Positions 31,074-39,313 of a stretch of DNA of 64,000 bases are shown here, piece after piece; the stretch's first letter is position 1; every line of letters begins with the position of its first letter. Under the pieces are notes generated by a model. That model ran no database searches. It worked only from the letters and a program-made list of their open reading frames with translations, and had not been told where the DNA came from. The position numbers and the translations under genes are program-made. The stretch is from an uncultured Saprospiraceae bacterium (lineage in GTDB: Bacteria; Bacteroidota; Bacteroidia; Chitinophagales; Saprospiraceae). The DNA lies in NCBI GenBank assembly GCA_937926205.1, contig CALEYL010000011.1, positions 1-64,000 on the forward strand, in the 5' to 3' direction.

Positions 31074-32399
31074 TTATCCGCCAAAATCGTCAAATGCAAT
31101 GTTCTCTTCCGGAACACCCAGTTCATCCAGCGACTTGAGTACGGAAGCGTTCATCAGCGGCGGACCGCAGAAGTAGTATTCGATTTCTTCCGGCTCCGGA
31201 TGATTCTTCAGATATTCATTGTACAAAACAGGCATGATGAAACCCTTGAACCCGTCTCCCGGTGCGTCCATGTTTTCTTTGACCTGCCAGTTGTCTTCCG
31301 GCAGCGGATTATCGAGTGCGATGTAGAATTTGAAATTAGGGAACTGGCGCTCAATTTCACGGAATTGCTCCACATAGAACAACTCGCGACGCGTACGGCC
31401 TCCATACCAGAAAGACACCTTGCGGTCCGTCGTTTTCAAGGTGTGGAACAGGTGAAACAGGTGCGAGCGCAGGGGAGCCATACCGGCGCCACCGCCCACG
31501 TATACCATTTCCTTTTTTGTAGGCTTGATGAAGAATTCACCATAAGGGCCGGAGATGGTTACTTTATCGCCAGGTTTACAGCCAAACACATAAGAAGAGC
31601 AAACGCCGGGATTTACAGCCATCCAGTTGTTGGCATTTTTATCCCATGGTGGCGTAGCGATGCGGATGTTCAACATCACGATATTGCCTTCAGCAGGGTG
31701 GTTGGCCATTGAATAAGCACGGAATTGCTCTTCTTCGTTGACCATTTTCAGATCCCAAAGTTTGAATTTATCCCACTCGCTGCGGAATTTTTCAGGATCA
31801 TCGTGGTGCTCAGGATGGGCCGTAATGTCCATTTTTTTGAAATCGACCGTAATAACGGGCACATCAATTTGGACATAGCCGCCTGATTGAAAGTCGAGGC
31901 TTTCGCCTTCCGGCAAACGCACCACAAACTCTTTGATGAACGAAGCCACGTTGTAGTTGGAAACTACTTCGCATTCCCACTTTTTGATGCCGAAGACTTC
32001 TTCCGGTACACGGATTTCCATATCCTGGCGCACCTTGACCTGGCAGGCCAGGCGTTTGTGTTCAGCTGCTTCCTTGCGCGTGAGGTGGTTCATTTCAGTC
32101 GGCAGAGGATCGCCGCCACCGGCATCAACGTGGCACTCGCACATGGCACAGGTGCCGCCACCACCACAGGCAGAAGGCAGGTAAACGTTTTTGCCGGCTA
32201 AAGCCGACAACAATGAAGATCCGGGTTGAACCAGCAGTGGATTCTCTGTGTCTCCGTTGACGATGATCTTGACATCACCCTGTGGCACTAATTTTTTCTT
32301 GGCATAGATCAGCAACACCGCAAGGCTCAGAATTACTGCGCTGAATGCTACCGTTCCCCAAAGCACCAATCCGATCTCAAAAAGCAATATCATTTTCAA
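31074..32399 (-). CDS. nqrF: Na+-NQR subunit F
   Basis: The 441-residue NADH-oxidising subunit has one N-terminal TM helix (about 6-32), then a ferredoxin-like 2Fe-2S domain with the Cys motif CGGGGTCAMCEC and a fourth Cys in RLACQVKV. The FAD domain has RAYSMANHP, and the NADH domain has YVGGGAGMAPLRSHLFHLF and SFWYGGRTRRELFY, ending EENIAFDDFGG. It takes hydride from NADH and passes electrons through FAD and 2Fe-2S into the membrane subunits. Last gene of the nqrABCDEF operon, 29 bp after nqrE and followed by a strong terminator. Confidence 0.96.
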   Translation of the reverse strand: MKMILLFEIGLVLWGTVAFSAVILSLAVLLIYAKKKLVPQGDVKIIVNGDTENPLLVQPGSSLLSALAGKNVYLPSACGGGGTCAMCECHVDAGGGDPLPTEMNHLTRKEAAEHKRLACQVKVRQDMEIRVPEEVFGIKKWECEVVSNYNVASFIKEFVVRLPEGESLDFQSGGYVQIDVPVITVDFKKMDITAHPEHHDDPEKFRSEWDKFKLWDLKMVNEEEQFRAYSMANHPAEGNIVMLNIRIATPPWDKNANNWMAVNPGVCSSYVFGCKPGDKVTISGPYGEFFIKPTKKEMVYVGGGAGMAPLRSHLFHLFHTLKTTDRKVSFWYGGRTRRELFYVEQFREIERQFPNFKFYIALDNPLPEDNWQVKENMDAPGDGFKGFIMPVLYNEYLKNHPEPEEIEYYFCGPPLMNASVLKSLDELGVPEENIAFDDFGG

Positions 32400-32428
32400 T
32401 GCTGTTTAGATTGTTCTACGCTTAAAGC

Positions 32429-33040
32429 TTATTTCAATTTCATGTACACCGCCGGGTCAATACCCATGATGCTCATGAAGGCCAGGCCCATAAGTCCTGT
32501 CAGGATGAAAGCCATACCAAGGCCGCGCAACGGCGCCGGCACGTTGGAATAGCGGATCTTTTCGCGAATGGCTGCCAACGCTACAATAGCCAGGAACCAG
32601 CCAAATCCGCCTCCTAAACCGAACGCAATAGATTGCGTAAGGTTGTATTCACGCGAAATCATAAACAGCGAACCTCCGAGAATGGCGCAGTTCACTGTGA
32701 TCAGCGGAAGGAAAATTCCAAGAGCATTGTATAGCGAAGGCGAATATTTCTCCACGATCATTTCCACCAATTGTACCATGGCTGCAATTACAGCAATGAA
32801 CAAAATGAAGCGGAGGAAAGTAAGGTCCATGGCAAATATGCCATTAGGTCCAAGCAGGTATTCGTTGATCAGCCAGTTGATGGGCATGGTGATGGCCAAA
32901 ACGAAAATGACCGCTGCACCCAGGCCAATGGCTGTTTTTACAGATTTGGAAACCGCGAGAAAAGAGCACATACCCAGGAAGTAGGACAGTACCATGTTTT
33001 CGATAAAAGCGGATTTCAGAAATACGTTTAGAAATTCCAT
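32429..33040 (-). CDS. nqrE: Na+-NQR subunit E
   Basis: This 203-residue integral membrane subunit has six TM helices (for example NMVLSYFLGMCSFLAVSKSV and TAIGLGAAVIFVLAITMPIN). It contains the conserved GLGGGFGWFLAIVALAAIREK segment and the Cys in ITVNCAILGGSLFM that, with NqrD, holds the intramembrane iron centre. With NqrD it forms an inverted pseudo-symmetric pair in the Na+ pathway. It follows nqrD by 67 bp in the operon. Confidence 0.96.
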   Translation of the reverse strand: MEFLNVFLKSAFIENMVLSYFLGMCSFLAVSKSVKTAIGLGAAVIFVLAITMPINWLINEYLLGPNGIFAMDLTFLRFILFIAVIAAMVQLVEMIVEKYSPSLYNALGIFLPLITVNCAILGGSLFMISREYNLTQSIAFGLGGGFGWFLAIVALAAIREKIRYSNVPAPLRGLGMAFILTGLMGLAFMSIMGIDPAVYMKLK

Positions 33041-33107
33041 GATTTGGCGTTTTTAACGTCCAGAATTATTGGTTTAAACAACAAGCACGGTGTTCTCTAT
33101 GCACGAT

Positions 33108-33821
33108 TTAGGATACGTCAACGAGTTTCGGCTGTACAGAGCGCTGAATCCAGATGATGATGCCAATCAGGAAAAGCGCGGAAGCAGGCAATACCATCAG
33201 GTTGTTGGGCGCGTACCAGCTCAGCCAGGCATTCTGGGAATTGAGCAGATATTCAGCCGATGGGCCGATAATTTTTATTTCGAAAGGACTGCCCGCAAGC
33301 AGGGTTCCTTTACCGAAAATCTCGCGAACGATGCCCAGCGCAATCAAAACAGCACCGTATCCAAGTCCGTTGCCAATGCCGTCCAGGAAAGATTTCCAGG
33401 GCTTGTTGGCCATGGCATAAGCTTCCAGACGACCCATAACAATACAGTTCGTGATGATGAGGCCGATGAAAACCGACAATTCTTTCCACATCGGGTACTG
33501 CGCCGCTTTCAGCGTAAGCTCAACCACCGTTACCAAAAAGGCAATGATGACCAATTGTGCAATCATCCTGACCTGGAAGGGGATGTAGTTGCGCAGCATG
33601 GAAGTGAACAAATTGGAAAAGGCGGTCACCAGCGTCACAGAGACAGCCATGATGAAGGCTTTGAACGTCAGCGTTGTAACGGCTAAAGCCGAACATACGC
33701 CCAATACCTGTACCGTAATGGGGTTGTTGTCGAAAAGCGGGTCTACGACCAGTTTCTTTTCTTTCTTACTCCACCAGGATTCCTGATCCTGTTTTACTAC
33801 GGGTTCTTTTACCTCTGCCAT
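33108..33821 (-). CDS. nqrD: Na+-NQR subunit D
   Basis: This 237-residue subunit has six TM helices, homologous to NqrE, with the matching Cys in LIITNCIVMGRLEAYAM and the conserved LDGIGNGLGYGAVLIALGIVREIFG segment. The N-terminal ~25 residues form a charged extension (EVKEPVVKQDQESWWSKKEKK). Just upstream of its start codon, inside the operon, is a 7-nt-period array (TCTAATA, TCTCAAA, TCTAACG, TCTAATA) that shares its last 12 bases with the asnS leader. Confidence 0.96.
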   Translation of the reverse strand: MAEVKEPVVKQDQESWWSKKEKKLVVDPLFDNNPITVQVLGVCSALAVTTLTFKAFIMAVSVTLVTAFSNLFTSMLRNYIPFQVRMIAQLVIIAFLVTVVELTLKAAQYPMWKELSVFIGLIITNCIVMGRLEAYAMANKPWKSFLDGIGNGLGYGAVLIALGIVREIFGKGTLLAGSPFEIKIIGPSAEYLLNSQNAWLSWYAPNNLMVLPASALFLIGIIIWIQRSVQPKLVDVS

Positions 33822-33824
33822 TTT

Positions 33825-33855
33825 ATTAGACGTTAGATTTGAGATATTAGATGAT
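33825..33855 (-). repeat. Heptamer array immediately before nqrD
   Basis: On the plus strand AGA recurs at 33828, 33835, 33842 and 33849, exactly every 7 nt. Read with the gene, this is TCTAATA, TCTCAAA, TCTAACG, TCTAATA, then AA and the ATG. TCTAACGTCTAA is identical to the asnS leader array. Confidence 0.8.
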
Positions 33856-33894
33856 ACACGCGAGGTTCCTGAAAAAGAAACCAGGCGATGCTTA

Positions 33895-34617
33895 TTAGCC
33901 GGCTGTTTTGAGCTTGTTCAGGTAATTCTGATAGTAGCCCAGGCCGCGTTTGAGCATTTCCTCCACACCTACACTGGTGATGGTCGCTCCGGAAATGGCG
34001 TCAACATCGTGCAATCCTTCGGAAACACCACCTTTGACTACTTTTATGGAAACAAAAGCGCCGGACTCGTCGAATAATTTTTTACCTACAAACTGGGCCG
34101 GGAATGCCGGATTATCTTTGATTTCAGCACCCAAACCCGGTGTTTCGCCTTTGTGGTCGAACGAAGTTCCGGCAATGGTATTGAAATCAGACTCCAGTGC
34201 GATATTGCCCCAAATTTCATCCCAGAGCCCGCTTCCGCGCACAGCAAGAATGAAATAAGATTTGCCATCGTCAGCCGTATAAGTAAACAAAGGAAAATTC
34301 CGTTCTGCTTCCGGCTTTTTCTTTTCCTTGGCCATATCTAAGCTCTCTGCCATCATGCCATCCACTTCGCTGCCGTCGACTTTTACAACCGTTTGCTTGA
34401 TTTTTTCTTTGAACAGCGCTTCAACTTCAGTATCAGACATACTTTCCAATGGCTTGGGAAGGTACTTTTTGATGGAAGTAAGAATGGCGCGTTTGTTGAA
34501 CACAGCTTCATTTTTGCTGTGTATTTCGCTCAGTCCGCTGGACATAAATGCCAGTACGACGGCAACGACCACGCACATGACGAGTACAAAGCGGATGATA
34601 TAACTGTTGCTAAACAT
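33895..34617 (-). CDS. nqrC: Na+-NQR subunit C
   Basis: The 240-residue protein has one N-terminal TM helix (SYIIRFVLVMCVVVAVVLAFM) and a periplasmic FMN domain. The motif SGATITS (about residue 210), in VDAISGATITSVGVEEML, is the site where FMN is covalently bound through a phosphoester to Thr by the ApbE flavin transferase. The GLGAEI segment (GETPGLGAEIKDNPAF) is conserved. Overlapping or close spacing to nqrB (35 bp) and nqrD supports one transcript. Confidence 0.96.
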   Translation of the reverse strand: MFSNSYIIRFVLVMCVVVAVVLAFMSSGLSEIHSKNEAVFNKRAILTSIKKYLPKPLESMSDTEVEALFKEKIKQTVVKVDGSEVDGMMAESLDMAKEKKKPEAERNFPLFTYTADDGKSYFILAVRGSGLWDEIWGNIALESDFNTIAGTSFDHKGETPGLGAEIKDNPAFPAQFVGKKLFDESGAFVSIKVVKGGVSEGLHDVDAISGATITSVGVEEMLKRGLGYYQNYLNKLKTAG

Positions 34618-34652
34618 AATGATAGCTTTCTGTAAAGTGAATCAATCCGGGT

Positions 34653-35921
34653 TTAAGCCAGCTTTTTAGCCCGCTTCAACCTCCTTGAAATATTACCTTC
34701 AACGACAAAATGGTCGATCGTCGGCGCAAAAACATTCATAAACAGGATTGCCAGCATCCAGCCTTCCGGATAAGCAGGGTTCATAACACGGATGATCAAA
34801 CCGATGACGCCTATCAGAAAACCATATATCCATTTGCCCCTGTTTGTTGAAGATGCCGTCACCGGGTCTGTTGCCATGAAAGCCATGGCGAACAGGAAGC
34901 TGCCGATGGTCAGCTGATGGTACCATGGAACAGTCATGAATGTGGTCGCTTCCCACGAATTGAAAAGCATACCCGTTAACGCTGCACCAATAACCATGGA
35001 CACCATGATGCGCCAGCTGGCTACGCCTGTGACAATCAGAAACAAAGCACCGATAATGATGGCCGGCTTGCAGGTTTCTCCCACAGAACCCGGGATCACG
35101 CCCCAGAACATCTGGCTCGGTTCATATACTTTCGTAATGGCTTCCCAGCCACCATTGTATCCCAAGGTCAGGGGCGTAGCACCGGTAAACCCGTCTACAA
35201 CAGCCGATTGCGGATCAAAGGTGGCCCATCCAAACCATTCAAATAAGGTGTTGGAAAAGGAAAGGTGCCACCAGCCATAATCAGCCAGGCTGCCTGCTTT
35301 GAAATCGGTCAGACCTGAAACCCAGACATAATCGCCGGAAATGGTGGTCGGATAAGCAAAGAAAACGAATACCCGGGCAAGCAGCGCGATGTTGAGCACG
35401 TTCATGCCCGTACCACCGAAAGCTTCTTTTCCGATGATTACGGCAAATGCTACTGCAAGAGCCAGAATCCAAAGCGGGATATCCGGCGGCATGATCAGTG
35501 GAATCAAAGCGCCCGTTACCAGGAAGCCTTCCTCAATGCCATGGCCTTTGCGGGCGGCATAGTAGAATTCAATACCCAAACCAACAAGGTGGGTGACCAC
35601 AAAAACCGGAATGATCTGAATCAGACCATAAAACAGTTTGAGGTGGAAACCGGAAAGCAGGCTGGTGTATTCGCCTAAAGCGCGAAAATGCTGATGCCCG
35701 ATGTTGTAAGTGCCAAAAGCATAGCACAAAGACATGGCCAGCACCACGTGTACCATCAGGCGCTTGAGATCCATGCCATCACGGACATGTACGCCACCTT
35801 TGGTAACAGTGTTCGGCGCGAAAGCGAAAGTGAAAAATCCATCGTATAGCGTATGCAATAACGGGGACTTCTTCTTGTCTGGCTCAATTCTTTTCAGGAA
35901 CTGTAAAAGCTCTTTTTTCAT
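34653..35921 (-). CDS. nqrB: Na+-NQR subunit B
   Basis: This 422-residue membrane subunit, of about ten TM helices, is the main ion-translocating and quinone-proximal part. GATP in VVDGFTGATPLTLGYNG (about residue 247) is the Thr that carries covalent FMN. The GKEAFGGTGMNVLNIALLAR segment is conserved. Sodium translocation is the family function; the coupling ion cannot be confirmed from sequence alone. It follows nqrA by 97 bp. Confidence 0.96.
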   Translation of the reverse strand: MKKELLQFLKRIEPDKKKSPLLHTLYDGFFTFAFAPNTVTKGGVHVRDGMDLKRLMVHVVLAMSLCYAFGTYNIGHQHFRALGEYTSLLSGFHLKLFYGLIQIIPVFVVTHLVGLGIEFYYAARKGHGIEEGFLVTGALIPLIMPPDIPLWILALAVAFAVIIGKEAFGGTGMNVLNIALLARVFVFFAYPTTISGDYVWVSGLTDFKAGSLADYGWWHLSFSNTLFEWFGWATFDPQSAVVDGFTGATPLTLGYNGGWEAITKVYEPSQMFWGVIPGSVGETCKPAIIIGALFLIVTGVASWRIMVSMVIGAALTGMLFNSWEATTFMTVPWYHQLTIGSFLFAMAFMATDPVTASSTNRGKWIYGFLIGVIGLIIRVMNPAYPEGWMLAILFMNVFAPTIDHFVVEGNISRRLKRAKKLA

Positions 35922-36018
35922 ATCCAGAGCGATTCAGGAGATTTTTATTAAAATGAATAACTTTCAACCGGGGTAAGGCCGCCAAATCAATTTGACGGAA
36001 TCTTACAGACCATTTTTT

Positions 36019-37659
36019 CTAGCCTTCTTCGCGCATCGTATCCAATCCTTCCCGCAGGATAGCCTGCAAAGGTTGTTTGGACGTGCATACAAATTCGCAA
36101 AGGGCGACATCTTCTTCCGTTACTTCATAAATACCCAGGCCTTCCATCCGCTCAATATCATTGACGATGATGGCTTTGAACAAGTGCTGGGGGAAAATAT
36201 CCATCGGCAGCACATCTTCATATTGTCCCGTAACGACAAAAGCGCGCTTTTCACCATGTGTGTTGGTGTTGGCATGAAATTTATAGCCCGGGAATAAAAA
36301 GTTCGGGAAAGTTTTGGAAACGCTGGGGCGAAGCGATAAAGGCAAAAGCCAGCCAAACATCTCGTAGTAATCGCCTTCCTCAACGACCGTAACCTGATCG
36401 TCGTAGAAATTGAGAAATTCCGCAGCTGTTTTTTTCATGCCCGACAGCACGTCTCCCGAAATAAGGCGATTGTTGCCTTCTTTCAGGTTGCCGCTTAACA
36501 GTTCGCCCATGTTGGCGCCTATATAGGTTTGAACGTATTTAGGCGTCTGAAGTTCTGCACCTGTGAGTGCGACTACCCGTGAAGCGTTGTAACGACCTTC
36601 TGCAAACAGGGCGCCAATGAGAATGACATCCTGAACATTTAAGGTCCAGACCTTGTCATTTGCATGAATCGGACTGATGTGGTGGATCTGGACGCCGACG
36701 TTTCCGGCAGGGTGCTTTCCACTGAACCAGTGCTTCTGAACACCCTCAGCCTCTGTAAAAACAGCTGAAGGCGCTTGGGTACCCCGGGCATCAAGCCCAA
36801 GGTGTACGGCGCCGGATGTTAGTTTGGCCAAAACATCCAGACCTTTCTGGAACAGCGGACCTTTTCCTTCAACCACAAAGTTGAGATCCGGCGCCAGCGG
36901 TGCCGTATCAAATGTTGAAATGAAAATGTCCCGTGGAACCAGGTTAGGTTCAGCCAGAACATCGAAAGGGCGTTGGCGCAAGACCGGCCAGGCGCCGCTT
37001 CCCATCAGAAAACCGACCAATTCTTCCCGGGTGCAGGTTTGCAGGTCCGGAGCCGTCAGGGAACGGTAATCCACTGTTTTATCTGCCAGAATAACCACTT
37101 CTGTGATGGCGCGTTTTTCGCCACGGTTGATGGCAATAATTTCACCACTGACCGGAGCCACGTATTTGATTTCAGGCTGAAGCTTGTCGTAAAAAAGCTC
37201 GTCGCCGGCTTTTACGCTCTGGCCCGTTTCCACCACCACTTTGGGAATGGGAAGGATGCCCCTGAAATTTGGCGGCTGTACGGCATAAGTCCGGACACCT
37301 GAAGCTGCCTCAATAGTATGAGCTGCCTCACCTTGCAATAAAATATTGTGGCCCTTGCGCAGTGCTGTAACTGGCGCTTCGCCGACATAGTCCGGTACTT
37401 TGGATGCAAAAATTTCTTTAACACCCGGGAAAAGCCCCAGATTGACGCCTTTTTTATCTGAATTCGACTGGCGCGCTTCGATGGCCAGAAGATTATCTGC
37501 CACCTGAATGACAAAGTATAAAAAGACAAGAACGGCAAGTGCGATCAGGGCATAAATCAAGTAATTGGAACTGCTGCCCGATGCGCTTTGGGCTGAAACT
37601 TCGCTGCTTGCAAGTACAAGGAAGAACAGTGGGAATGTTCTAACGATTCCGCTTCTCAT
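36019..37659 (-). CDS. nqrA: Na+-NQR subunit A with N-terminal membrane extension
   Basis: The 546-residue protein is about 100 longer than the usual soluble NqrA. Residues 1-24 form a signal peptide-like segment (PLFFLVLASSEVSAQ). A TM helix follows (about 32-56, NYLIYALIALAVLVFLYFVIQV) and then a linker. From about residue 95 (PVTALRKGHNILLQGEA) comes the ordinary NqrA: lipoyl/Rnf-like fold, GVQIHHISPIHANDKVWTLN, and C-terminal helices ending QAILREGLDTMREEG. NqrA shapes the ubiquinone/menaquinone site at the cytoplasmic face. If the first helix is cleaved or topology is N-out, the single TM would place the main domain in the cytoplasm. First gene of the operon; the leader has a hairpin and a TATCTTTG -7 element. 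Confidence 0.92.
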   Translation of the reverse strand: MRSGIVRTFPLFFLVLASSEVSAQSASGSSSNYLIYALIALAVLVFLYFVIQVADNLLAIEARQSNSDKKGVNLGLFPGVKEIFASKVPDYVGEAPVTALRKGHNILLQGEAAHTIEAASGVRTYAVQPPNFRGILPIPKVVVETGQSVKAGDELFYDKLQPEIKYVAPVSGEIIAINRGEKRAITEVVILADKTVDYRSLTAPDLQTCTREELVGFLMGSGAWPVLRQRPFDVLAEPNLVPRDIFISTFDTAPLAPDLNFVVEGKGPLFQKGLDVLAKLTSGAVHLGLDARGTQAPSAVFTEAEGVQKHWFSGKHPAGNVGVQIHHISPIHANDKVWTLNVQDVILIGALFAEGRYNASRVVALTGAELQTPKYVQTYIGANMGELLSGNLKEGNNRLISGDVLSGMKKTAAEFLNFYDDQVTVVEEGDYYEMFGWLLPLSLRPSVSKTFPNFLFPGYKFHANTNTHGEKRAFVVTGQYEDVLPMDIFPQHLFKAIIVNDIERMEGLGIYEVTEEDVALCEFVCTSKQPLQAILREGLDTMREEG

Positions 37660-37684
37660 TATTCGTTTTGCTTGTTTTGAAGGA

Positions 37685-37714
37685 ATTCGGAGAATGAACT
37701 GATTTCTCCTGAAT
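37685..37714 (-). promoter_or_regulatory. Hairpin in the nqr operon leader
   Basis: ATTCGGAGAA (37685-37694) and TTCTCCTGAAT (37704-37714) are complementary apart from one bulged base. The stem lies 25-55 nt upstream of the nqrA start codon, inside the predicted 5' leader. Confidence 0.4.
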
Positions 37715-37760
37715 GCCCCTGTTTTTTAACCCAAAAGAACTTCAATTGATGAAAGCAGCG

Positions 37761-37768
37761 CAAAGATA
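37761..37768 (-). promoter_or_regulatory. Candidate -7 element of the nqr operon promoter (TATCTTTG)
   Basis: CAAAGATA on the plus strand reads TATCTTTG with the gene, an exact TAnnTTTG match 102 bp before the nqrA ATG. No TTTG at the standard -33 spacing was found. The rest of 37660-37955 is non-coding. Confidence 0.5.
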
Positions 37769-37955
37769 TAAACCTTTCAGACTTTTAAATAAGGCTGGTT
37801 TTTTAAAGTGCAGGAAGGATTTCTATTTAGATTGAATCAAAATAAGCGATAATTGGAGATCAACGCTTCGGAGGGGGCAAATTGCGGTGGCATAAAATTC
37901 AATAAATTGGATATCAATTATTTAAAGCCATATATTGTGTGATTTTCATCTTTAT

Positions 37956-38507
37956 TTATTGCTTTCTTTTCAGCATATCTTCCAGCAACTTAGTTTGATA
38001 GTGCTGGATTTCCAGCAGACTTTTAAACTGCTCTTCTATGAGAAAATTGATTTTTTCGTGCAGGTTGCGCACTTCGATCTCCGCTTTCAGGTTCACGATG
38101 TAGTCATTTTCCGCTCTTTTTCGATCTTTTTCTTCCTTTCGGTTTTGTGACATCATGATGACCGGAGCCTGAATGGCAGCAATACAGGAAAGTACAAGGT
38201 TTAGCAAAATGAAAGGGTAGGGGTCAAAAGCTTTAACGGCCATCACGACATTCATCACAATCCAGCAAAACAGGACCACGCCAAAAGAAATGATGAAAGT
38301 CCAGCTGCCGCCGAAACTCGCCACTTTGTCTGCTACCTGCTGCCCGCGACTGAAGTTCTCCTGCGGCGGATGCGTGAGGTTTTGCAGGATGAGGTCCTGC
38401 TCGCGAATGGCATCGGCTACAATTTGGTGGAGTTTGTGGAGTTGGGTTTCTTCTGTAGAGAGGATCTTTTCGAGGTACTGATCTTTGGAATAAGCGGTCT
38501 TTTTCAT
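37956..38507 (-). CDS. DUF1003 membrane protein
   Basis: The 183-residue protein fits DUF1003: a soluble N-terminal part, then two TM helices (about 75-96, GSWTFIISFGVVLFCWIVMNVVM; and 100-122, PYPFILLNLVLSCIAAIQAPVIMMS) with the conserved NLVLSxxAAxQAPxIMMSQNR signature. A charged C-terminal coiled coil of about 60 residues follows (EKDRKRAENDYIVNLKAEIEVRNLHEKI). Function is unknown in the family. It is a single gene on the minus strand, 104 bp upstream of the response regulator gene end. Confidence 0.92.
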   Translation of the reverse strand: MKKTAYSKDQYLEKILSTEETQLHKLHQIVADAIREQDLILQNLTHPPQENFSRGQQVADKVASFGGSWTFIISFGVVLFCWIVMNVVMAVKAFDPYPFILLNLVLSCIAAIQAPVIMMSQNRKEEKDRKRAENDYIVNLKAEIEVRNLHEKINFLIEEQFKSLLEIQHYQTKLLEDMLKRKQ

Positions 38508-38611
38508 GTGTGGATGGTATTAACAAAGAGGTTCAAAACAGGGATCGCAGGCCTCAATAAAGCTAAAGGTTTTTATTGAAATTATAAAAGAAATGGCCGC
38601 TTTTTACTTAC

Positions 38612-39313
38612 TCATCCCTCCGTCAAAAAATGATATCCCACCCCTTTAATTGTCGTAATCTGCACGCCTGGATCTTCCCGGAGGTAATCGCGCAGTTTGG
38701 TGATGTACACGTCCAAATTACGGGAGTTGAAAAAGCTGTCGTCGCCCCAGACCCGCAGCAGAATATCCTTTCGGGCAACCGTAAAATTGCGGCTTTCACA
38801 CAAAATACTGAGCAGTTCTGTTTCCCGGTGGGAGAGCTTGCGCGACTGCTCGCCAAGGCGGAGTTCGTAGCGCTGGGGTAAAAATTCGTATTGGCCGATG
38901 GCAATGGAAGCGGCCTGGAAAGCAGATGGCGATTGGGCTTTTGAACTGGTCAGTTGCAACAGGTTCTGAATGCGCACGATCAATTCTTCCAAACTAAAGG
39001 GTTTGCGGATGTAATCGTTGCCGCCCGCCTGAAAACCTTTTAGCGCATCTTCAGTTTGGGTTTTGGCCGTCAGGAAAATAATGGGCTGCATGGCATCGAG
39101 CTTACGGATTTCAGCGCCGATGGTATAGCCGTCTACATTGGGAAGCATCACATCGAGAACACAGATATCGGGTTTGAATGCTGTAAAAGCAGCTATGGCA
39201 AGTTGTCCGTCCGCAACCATGTGAACCTCAAAATCCCGGCTTTCCAGACTCTCCTTTACGATTTTACCGAGAAAGAGTTCGTCTTCAACATATAAGATCT
39301 TAATTTTTTCCAT
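38612..39313 (-). CDS. OmpR-family response regulator
   Basis: From ATG 39313 the protein has 233 residues. The receiver domain has DE at 10-11, the phosphoacceptor Asp54 (CVLDVMLP), Thr in FLTAK and Lys in IRKPFSLEEL. The C-terminal winged helix (LSHRETELLSILCESRNFTVARKDILLRVWG to ITTIKGVGYHFL) binds DNA. The start overlaps the end of the histidine kinase gene by 14 bp, so the pair is translationally coupled. Targets are not evident from neighbours. Confidence 0.95.
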   Translation of the reverse strand: MEKIKILYVEDELFLGKIVKESLESRDFEVHMVADGQLAIAAFTAFKPDICVLDVMLPNVDGYTIGAEIRKLDAMQPIIFLTAKTQTEDALKGFQAGGNDYIRKPFSLEELIVRIQNLLQLTSSKAQSPSAFQAASIAIGQYEFLPQRYELRLGEQSRKLSHRETELLSILCESRNFTVARKDILLRVWGDDSFFNSRNLDVYITKLRDYLREDPGVQITTIKGVGYHFLTEG

